NCBI RefSeq assembly: GCF_027172205.1
Contig: NC_070614.1
Coordinates: 52,392,001 to 52,456,000, forward strand
From: Podarcis raffonei
Taxonomy: Eukaryota; Chordata; Lepidosauria; Squamata; Lacertidae
DNA length: 64,000 nt
Reading direction: 5' to 3'
Below are positions 11,104 to 21,100 of the stretch, piece by piece. The notes beneath the pieces were generated by a model that was not told the DNA's origin, made no database searches, and saw only the letters and a program-made list of their open reading frames with translations. Made by a program: the position numbers and the translations under genes. The first letter of the stretch is position 1. Every line of letters begins with the position of its first letter.

Positions 11104-14100
11104 CTGCAAAGAAAAAAATAGCCCTGCTGACAAGCCTGTCCCTTTCTGTACTATTAACTTTGCTTCTCTGAAGTTAACTCACGGAGGACACCGTGTGGCA
11201 AAGGAAAACATGACAGAGTGCCAGAAAGACATAATAATGGCTCTTAGCCAGGGGTCAGCAAAGTTTTTCAGCGGGGGGCCGGTCCACTGTCCCTCAGACT
11301 TTGTGGGGGACCGGACTGTATTTTGAAAAAATTTAAAATGAATCCCTATGCCCCACAAATAACCCAGAGATGCATTTTAAATAAAAGCACACATTCTACT
11401 CATGTAAAAACACCAGGCAGCCCCCACAAATAACCCAGAGATGCATTTTAAATAAAAGGACACATTCTACTCATGTAGAAACATGCTGATTCCTGGACCA
11501 TCCGCAGGCCAGATTTAGAAGGCGATTGGGCCGGATCCGGCCCCGAGGCCTTAGTTTGCCTACCCATGGTCTTAGCCATATGCAGCATAGCATTTTGGGT
11601 TCCATATACAGTGGTACCTTGGGTTACATACGCTTCAGGTTACAGACTTCGCTAACCCAGAAATAGTACCTCGGGTTAAGAACTTTGCTTCAGGATAAGA
11701 ACAGAAATCGTGTGGTGGTGGCACGGCAGCAGCAGGAGGCCCCATTAGCTAAAGTGGTGCTTCAGGTTAAGAACAGTTTCAGGTTAAGAATGGACCCCCG
11801 GAACGAATTAAGTACGTAACCAGACGTACCACTGTACTGACAGAAGATGCAGCCTGCATTAACCAGAATTCATGCACCTTGGTTTACAACACGGAGAGGC
11901 AAAACCTGTGCCCCCTCCCCACATGCCGTAGGACTGCAACTCCCGGCATCCCGTCCAGGAACATCTCTGGTTAGAATAGGGCTTGCTTGCTTCTGTGAAT
12001 TTGTCCTGGGAATGGAGGACTTTAAGGGAACTAAGGGCGTTTCACTGCCAGCATCTACTTACATCCACAAGCTGTTGCTGGATCTCCGGCAGCGGCTGGG
12101 AGGGACTCTCCTGGGCTGGGGAAGCAGGCTTGCTGGCTTCCACCACTGCTTCCTGAGCCATCGCAGGTGTGCTAGTGGCAGGGGTGTCTCCACCAGCAGC
12201 AGCAGAGCTTGGAGCAGGCTGCTCTTTGGTAGCTGTGGTAGCCTTAGGCAGGAAAAAAAGCAGGGTTAGGTTTCTGAATAGAGATTGGCATTGACACGCA
12301 GGCCATTTTTATGTTTGGTAGTTAAATGCACATGCAGAGTGCGCAGTTCCTCAGGATCTACAGAAACCTAGCTCAGTTTATGGATGCCCCTCACCTATGT
12401 AAAAGTAAGGCACAGGATCTTGCCCATCACACAGCCCTTCTGAACAGTGAATGGGAGATTTGGATACTGAGAAAAAACGAGGCAGCTTTGCCACGTCAGC
12501 AGGCAGAACCCTGTTTGCCTTGTTTAAATTTATTGCGAGGGTTGAGCATAGGAGCCGTGGGTATAAATAAAGCAGATGACAGGGGCAGCTCCCCACCCCA
12601 GTAAAAAAGGAAAAAGAGAGGGAGTTGGAAGTGAAGGAGATTCGTTTTGCCTCTCTGCTTTATAATATCCCGCAGTTGGGACAAACAAATTTGCAAGTAA
12701 GCACTGGCTATATTTCACCTCTTTTCAAATTACTTCTACTTCCATTTAGGAGAGAAGACTATAACTAGCCAGTTTCAAATCCCACTGCTTTAAGAAGATT
12801 AACCTATGTTTACAGTGTACAGAACACATTGCTTTGTACATCTTTTAAGCCAATGGTTGCAGACTTATCTAGAGAGCTTTGGTGAGCAAGGTTCCTCCTG
12901 TTCAGAGCATTTGATGAACACTTGGGTTAAGATAAAGAACCCACTCTCTTTAGATTATTATTTATTTTTTTAAGTTGCAACATATTTTATTATTCCAAAA
13001 AGGAAAAAAGAAAAAAGGAAAATCTCTTTAGATTATGTTTCACCAGGGGATGCCTTTATTTTTAACTGATGTGAGCTGCTTTGGGAGTTGCTAACTCTCT
13101 GAAACAAAGAAAAAATGTAGTAAAGAAATACAAAAATAAATAGATAAGGCTTCCCATCTATCTCAGCCATTGAACTTTTAACAAATGCACTAAACAAGGC
13201 CGTGTTCTAGAGCTTCCAAAGTGACTGAGACGGAAGAAGAGGCCAGAGATCCCATCCTATCCATCAGTAGGATCAATCAGTAGCCCCTGGATCTCACCTC
13301 AGTTGCAGTCTGGCGGGCGGCAGCTGTTTGCTGGCGCCTGCGCTGGAAGTAAGGTCGGTTGCGCTGGCGCTGGGGCTCAGGGCGGATGCCGTCCGCTGGG
13401 GCTTGTGCCGCCTTTGTCTCCCCATCTCCTCCCTCAGTGGTGGGCTGCTGCGGTGGACGGGGGCGGAAAGGTCTGGAAAAGCAAAGGATAGTCACACTCT
13501 GCTTATGCAGCCGCCTCCTCCCAGATGAAATCAGGTCGCCCCTCACTCTGGCTATGCTCAGGCATAATTTGAAAACTCACCTTTGCGTTCAGGTCTTTGG
13601 AGTATGCTTGGTCTCAGGGCTGTATTACCTGCTGTTGCTTTTGTTGACGAAGATCAGTTTGTGGTTTAAAAGTTTTTTATGATTAATGTATTGTTTTAAG
13701 TTGTTAGACACCCCATTCTCCCTTCTGGGACAAAGGGCAGGATATAAAGAATATAATGAAAACATTGAAGAAAGACTTAGTGGCTGAAAGGAAGCAGGAG
13801 GTTATTTAGCAACATGGCTTAAGAACTTAAATAGAAAACTCCTTGTAAACAGTAGCTCCTCAAATGGAAGGTGGGGGAGAAAAGCAACTGGAAGAGGCTG
13901 CAGATTTCAAAGCAGGATATGCATCTCCTCTTGAAACTGTTTATGAGATATTAGCAGAGTAGACCCTTTCCCATCCCTTTCAAAAATGCACCTTGCAGAG
14001 AGCTGTCGTTTCCATCCTGGAAAAGCAGAGGAGCTGCCATATACAGCCGTACCTTGGTTTTCGAACAGCTTAGTTCTCAAAAGTTTTGGCTCCTGAATGC

Positions 14101-17100
14101 CGCAAACTGTTCTGGTTTGCGAACTATTTCTGGAAGCTGAACGTCCGACAGGGCTTCTGACTGGCTGCAGGAGCTTTGGTTTCCAAACATTTTGCAACGG
14201 ACTTCCAGAATGGATTCCGTTTGACCTCCAAGGTACGACTGTACTCCCCTTATTCCTTTAAACACTATGCTGTTCCTTAAAGAGTAGGGAAGGTTCTCTT
14301 GTACATCAAACATGTGAACAGCACACAAGGGACACCTGCCTAAATAACCTTACTCTTTGCTTTGATCATGTGGATGTAGGTCCCCAAAGGGGATATTGTG
14401 AAGGGAAAGATGGTTTGTAACTGAAATACCAGCCTTGGTGTTACTGGTTGAAGTCACAGACATGACGGTGCTGCCTGCAGCTTTACCTGCGGTATCTGGG
14501 ACGGAAGCGAGGGGCTGGGGCTCTCTCACCAGCCTGGATCTGCTGTTGCTGATCTCCCTCAGGCTGGGTGGCATCTTTGGGTTCTGTGCTTTCACTGCCC
14601 TGAGGGAGAAATATCACAATGCCTTCAGTTACAGAAAGGTAGCCGTGTTGGTCTGCCATAGTCAAAACAAAAAATTTTTTTTCCTTCCAGTAGCACCTTA
14701 AAGACCAACTAAGTTAGTTCTTGGTATGAGCTTTCGTGTGCATGCACACTTCTTCAGATACACTGAAACAGAAGTTGCCAGATCCTTCTATTCTAAAGAA
14801 TAAACGGACATAAATCGGACATCAAGAATCACAAGACAGAGAAACCAGTAGGAGAACACTTCAATCTCCCAGGACATTCTATACAAGATCTCAAAGTAGC
14901 TGTTTTACTACAAAGGAATTTCAGAAATAGACTGGAAAGAGAAGCTGCTGAATTGCAACTCATTACCAAACTTAAAACCATGGAGAGACCTGGTCTGAAC
15001 AAAGACATCGGATTCTTATCTCATTATACATGACAAAGCCATTTTTCACCTTCTCACCCCTTGCTTTTTCCCCGTAAGACCTATTGCAGTCGTTAAGAGT
15101 CGTCAACAGGCTCATCACAGCTATCTGCCAATCACCCATTCCCACCACCCTTCTGAGTAATACCCCTCCCCACCTTCTCACTATATAGAAGGATGTGGCA
15201 ACTTCTGTTTCAGTGTATCTGAAGAAGTGTGCATGCACACAAAAGCTCATACCAAGAACTAACTTAGTTGGTCTTTAAGGTGCTACTGGAAGGGGGGGGA
15301 TTTTTTTTTGTTTTGACAATGCCTTCAGTTCCTCAGGGTATTATCCCAAACTGCTCTTACCCCCAAGGCCAGAAGAGCCACTTAGAACCATTGGTACAAT
15401 ACACCTGCAGCAAAGGATGGCAGGTGAACTAATGTCAGGGTACTGGAAGAAGCAAAGACCACCAGTGTCGAAGCAATGATTCTTCAACATCAACCTCACT
15501 GGACTGGTCATGTTCAGATGTCTAATTATCGTCTTCCAAAGCAACTACTCTATTCTAAACTTAAACATGGAAAGTGTAATGCTGGTGGTCAACAAAAGAG
15601 GTTCAAAGACTCTCAAGCCAAATCTATTTCTTTTATTTTATTATAAACACTGACAACTGGGAAACTCTAGCCAGCGAGCGCTCCAATTGGAGAACAGCCT
15701 TTACCAAAGGTGTCATGGACTTTGAAGACACTCAAATTCAGGATGAAAGGGAGAAATGTGCTAAGAGGAAGGCACGCTTGGCAAACCCTCACCGTGATCA
15801 ACTCCCACCCGGAAACCTACATCCCAACTGTGGAAGGACATGTGGAACCAGAATTGGCCTCCACAGCCACTGTTAAGAGTGTGTTCAGGGAAGACTATCT
15901 TACTCAGCTACAAGTGATCGCCAAAGAAGATCATGGCTCAGTGCTGAAGGCCATTTGCCACAATGACATTCTATACAAATTCACTTATGTGTAGGGCTGT
16001 GTTTTGTGTGTGAGTGAGATCGCAAAGTGTTACTCCCACAATGGCTGGAAAAAGACTAGATATTCTGCTTCTCCCACCTCTCAGCAGGTTCTCTAGCGAA
16101 TTCCAGCCCCACAGAGGACTCACTTCTGCTGGCTGGGCCTGCTGCTGCTGGGCTTGAGCCCTAGGCCCCCGCACAAATCTCCGGCGGAAGAAAAATGGTG
16201 GGGGGCGCCTCCTTCGGGGGCGCTGCTGTACAGCATCATCAGCCCTCTCCCCCTCGCTGACCGTCTCTGCGGCCCCTTCTGTTCGGGTGGCATCCTGTGG
16301 CTGTTGGGCCTGCCGGGGCCTGGGGATGAACCTGCGAAAGCGGCGGCGGTTGGGAGCATAGCGGCTGCCCTTCACAGGAACGCCGCCTGGACCAGTCACA
16401 TTGGCCGCCTCAGCCCCCTGCAAAAGAAAACAAGGAACAAAAGGAGTGGAGAGAGACTCTTCCATCGCAGTCTTCAACGGCTGGAAGGCTAGCGCCACAG
16501 TCCTCTTACCTTCTCTCCTTCCACAACATCAAACTCCACCGTTTCCCCGTCTCCCACACTTCGGAGGAATTTACGGGGGTTGTTCCTCTTAATTGCCGTC
16601 TAGTGAAGCACAGAGAAGACAACATGAACTTTTCGGGAAGGCGATGTAACTCATGCTACATTCTCAAGTTTCTACCAATTCCCAAGTTAAACCCTTTTGT
16701 AAGCACCAACAACAAACCATTTTGGCTACACCAAGTTTCTGGGATGCAGCATCGCTCTTCCTTGAGAAGTTGGGAAGAAAGCAAATACCTTATTTCCATC
16801 AAACCGTTACAGACAATGCACAGGAACTATATGCTAACTGAATTAAACTCTCAAACAATTGGAGATAGCTCTTTTCAATGTTCTTTTATAACGACCAGCA
16901 ATTAGGAATGCAGGCTTATTTGGCTACTGATGCAAGTTTTAAGAACAGAACATTCTCCAAACCATGTGCGTAGACAGAGTAGTCCAAGAAGAACCATGTT
17001 GCTTGAGGTTTACAGGAATAATAACTTGTAGCAACTGAAGTTCTTCTAAAGCTTTATCTGGATGACAATGCTAGCCTACCTTAAAAGAGGAGCTCCTAAT

Positions 17101-18132
17101 CTACAAAAGAGTTGCACATCTGTTTAATAAGTTACCCATCCAGTTTAGTAATACAAGCTTTGCATCCTTAAAGCTTAGTGCCTATCTAATGGATATCTGA
17201 TCAGAGGTCAAGAGAAGGATTTAGGGGGGTCTCTTTAATTCAGATAATGATTTCCACATCTAGGAAATTTCCTCTAGGAAATCCAGTAGAACACCATAAT
17301 TCAGATTTCTGTTTGCTGACTTATTTACCACATGGAACAAGCTTGTGATTGAGACACAAGCCGACAGTATAACAGAGAAGAGGGCAAAGATAATGAACTT
17401 TAGTGTGTTTCTTACCTGGTGCACAAACACATCCTCCTTGGTATCATTCCTGTATAGAGGGAAGGAGAGGGAGACAAAGCTCAGAATACTGGGAGGGTGA
17501 GTGTTCTGGATTTCATGTACGCCAAATGAGGGCTCAAATTAGGGAGTGGGGAGGTATGAGTACTGCAATCCTCTACCAATTTTAGCCAGATTCCATCTCC
17601 CACAGCTTGGAGGCAGGGAAGTAACAAAAGGCTTGTGGGGGGTAATACCCCACCTGACCCTGCTGCAATTTGAGTAATGTGCCCAGCACCCACAACACAA
17701 CTTTAACGTGTCTACTCCTATACCAGCCTATGGTCACGGTCACTACCACCATACCTGCTTGGTACCTCTTCAACTGGGACAGGCGCCCAGCTAACCTAGT
17801 CTGAGGAAGCTGAGAGAAATGAGACACAGGCATTGTTTTCCACAAGCGTAGAAGGAGAACCATAACTGATCAGTTTCAGGTAGGTGTTGGTCTTCCGTAG
17901 TTGAAACAAAAAAAAAATATTCCTTCCAGTAGCACCTTAGAGACCAACTACGTTTGTTATTGGTATGAGCTTTTGTGCGCATGAACACTTCTTTATTTTG
18001 TTTTCATAACTGATCAGGTGATGATGCATGTGATAGCTATTAAGTTTCTACTGTATATTATGAGAAGTTTGAAATTCAGAATACAGAAATTCCCAGTCTG
18101 ACAACAGGTCTCATTTAAGTTAAGCACTGCTG

Positions 18133-18181
<49 letters not shown>

Positions 18182-21100
18182 ATCTGAAAGCTTCTAGCTC
18201 TCTGCTCTATCACCCTCACAAGAAATCCATGCTATTAGTATTAACAGTGGCTTTCTGCTAGCATAGCCAATTCCATTTACATACAGCCACCCAAAGAGGG
18301 CATCATAGTACCAACACACAGCATGGATAAACATCCCAAGTCCTTGGCTGGCTTGCTGGGAGTGTCACAGCTCTGCTTGTTGGCTTAATCAGCTGTTTGT
18401 ATTAGCCAAGCCACACACTGGCGTCTGACAGATTAGTAGTCCAACCAAGCAGCCCAGATTTCTAAAATCACACACGAGCAAACAGTGTTCTATTTGTAAG
18501 GGGATTCAATCAAATGCACAAAGGTCCAAGGAAGCATCTTCCGAGCATTCAGATATAGATAGACCTGTTAAGGAGTTCTTGTGTTTCAGTACATTAGTTC
18601 TACAGGGATGTACTGGAAATCCTGCTCAGGTATGCTCAAGTCTTTCACTAGAGTTATCTTGGGTGGGGCACAAGAATTTTTCTGCAAAAGAGCAGACCAG
18701 CTGACAATTTATGGGTTAGTATTTGCTCTTGTGACTCAGAGGCTCTCTAAGAGAAATTTAGGAACCGAGGAGCAGCTCTGTTTTGTGGCGCTAGGCTTAA
18801 TTTCAGGCTCAGTTCACCTAAGAGAAAGTTCATTTCCTTGAAGTGCAGCTCTCTTCCTTGCCAATTCACAGCCAACATTCAAAGCAAACTGAAGATATAG
18901 CTACTAGTCAGGGCTTTCTTAAGCATATATGGTGCCGGGGTGTAAAGATCCAATCCCAGGCGCACAGAAGGGTGGAGCTGGCCAGTCGCCTCAGCGTCTC
19001 GCTGGCTCGGTCACCCCCAAACTCGCAGCGCAGAGCCGCCTGCAGCAGAAGAGCCCGCCATGGCGCTCCGACCAATGGACGGGCTCTTCCCCGGACTCAA
19101 CTCTCAGGCCCCAGACTCGTGGCCTGGGGCCCCTGAGAGCCCGGCACCCTGCACCCCTAGCGCCTATGGGTAAGACAGCCCTGTTACTAGTCAAGCCTGG
19201 CCTCCTTTACATTCCCTTTTTTACCATCAGCCACCGTAGTGGGAATCTACTGAAGGGGACTTTCTTGAATGCTACTGTACTCAGGTCCTGCTTGCAGCCT
19301 TCCGATAGGCATCTAGAAGAATGGGGTGCCTGACCAGATGGGCCACTGGTCTGATCCAACCGGGTTCTTTTTTTATGTAATCATTGTCAATTTATTATTT
19401 AAGTCAATAAATTTCAATAGATTAAACTACTGTAGAGTTGTCTTCCTTAAGAGTTTGGTTGTAAAACTCAAAGTTTTGCATTTTTTTGATCAGGAGTTGA
19501 GAGAACTCCAGCTGCTTCTGACCTCCAGAGATGAAGAGTCTGTTGCAACCAAGCCTGTTCCTCCTTAGGGAGGAAGCATGGAACGTAAATCAAATTTATA
19601 AATTCATAAGCATGTAAAATAAAAGGCCCCAGAGTTTCATGCATCTTCCAAGCCTTTGGGGAGGTAAACTAGGCTCACCTGTTTATAAATCCATAGCCAT
19701 TGCGGACGTTGAACCATTTCACAGTGCCCTGTACCTGGGTGGCTGCAAGTCGTTGGCAGGAAAGAAAGAAAATTCACATGTTGAGAGGCAGATACACTTC
19801 CACCCACCTGGTGAAACATCTTTCCCTTCTAAGCACACCTCCAAGCCACTTCCATACCCCAATACTACTCTGCAAGCATTAAGAGTTTGGGTTCAGGTCA
19901 GGCGTTCCAAAACAAGCTAAGATTTGCCCCTAGGTAAAGGTAAAGGTACCCCTGCCCGTACGGGCCTGCTAGGTTGGCAGGCGCTGGGACCGAGCGACAG
20001 GAGCGCACCCCGCCGCTGGGATTCGAACCGCCGACCTTTCGATCGGCAAGTCCTAGGCACTGAGGCTTTAACCCACAGCGCCACCCGCGCCCCAAGATTT
20101 GCCCCTAAGGCTAGCTAATTTTTATTTCAACCCACTACAACTACGCAGTTATCACATACTTCTTTGTTGTATGACCTTGGGGCGGGGTTGTGAGTGGCTT
20201 AAAGAGGGTGGCACAGAAATGTTTTAAAACAATCTAGTAGACACCTAGCTTGGCAATATACAGTCCCAGCTTCTCTAGGCTTTAAAGAAGCAATACACAC
20301 TTTTAAGTTGGTGGTCAAGTCCCTCAATAGACTTTCAGGAGGCAGAATTCTCATGGCTCCAACTTCATTTGCATCAGTTTCAACTGCCAGAGGTCTAGCC
20401 ATGTGGCATAGTGGTTAGAGTGTCAGACCAGTACCTGGGAAACCAGGGTTCAAAATCCCCAGCTATGAAGCTCATTGGGTAACCTTGGTTCAGACACTGC
20501 CTCTCAACCTAACCTACCTCACAGGGTTGTTGTAAATGAGGAGGGGAAGAAACATGTATGACACCCTGAGATTTAACAATAAAAGTAAACTAATGGGAGG
20601 TTTTAGCTCTCTATAAGGCCAGGTAATTTAAGCAAAAATAACACCTTTACTCTGAAGCAAACAGCCCCATATCCATTTCTCCCATGGAACCCTAGACACG
20701 CCCCCTCACCAGCCCCAAATCAGGAACACTTCTGAGCATCCTACCTACATAAGTGCTTATCCTGTAAAAGGCTACAGCACACCATTCAGGCATCTCTTTA
20801 TGATTGGGGGATGTGAGAGAGGTGGCAGAGTTTGAACTATTTCCAAGCCAAAAGGGTCAAAGCAAGGGAGGAGCCATAGCTTCACCAATGGGCAACATGC
20901 ATTGCACACCAGTGCCAGATTCAAACCCTAATATCTTCTAATTAAAATTAATTAACTCTTGCATTTACATCCCACTTTCAATGAGCTCAAGGTGGCATGT
21001 GTGGTGAGGTCCTTTCCCTCTTAAAGGAACCAGGCACATGCATGGGCATAATGGGGAGCGGGCGCAGGGGGCAGTTGCCCGCCCCAAGCAAGAGGAAAAA

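Noticed and set aside
15710-15994. 94-codon plus frame antisense in YBX2 intron 5
   Set aside because: No domain recognised and no splice context; considered a transposon remnant but not assignable.
18929-19333. GC-rich frame as an exon
   Set aside because: Lies inside a hAT MITE with target duplication and ends in flanking DNA.
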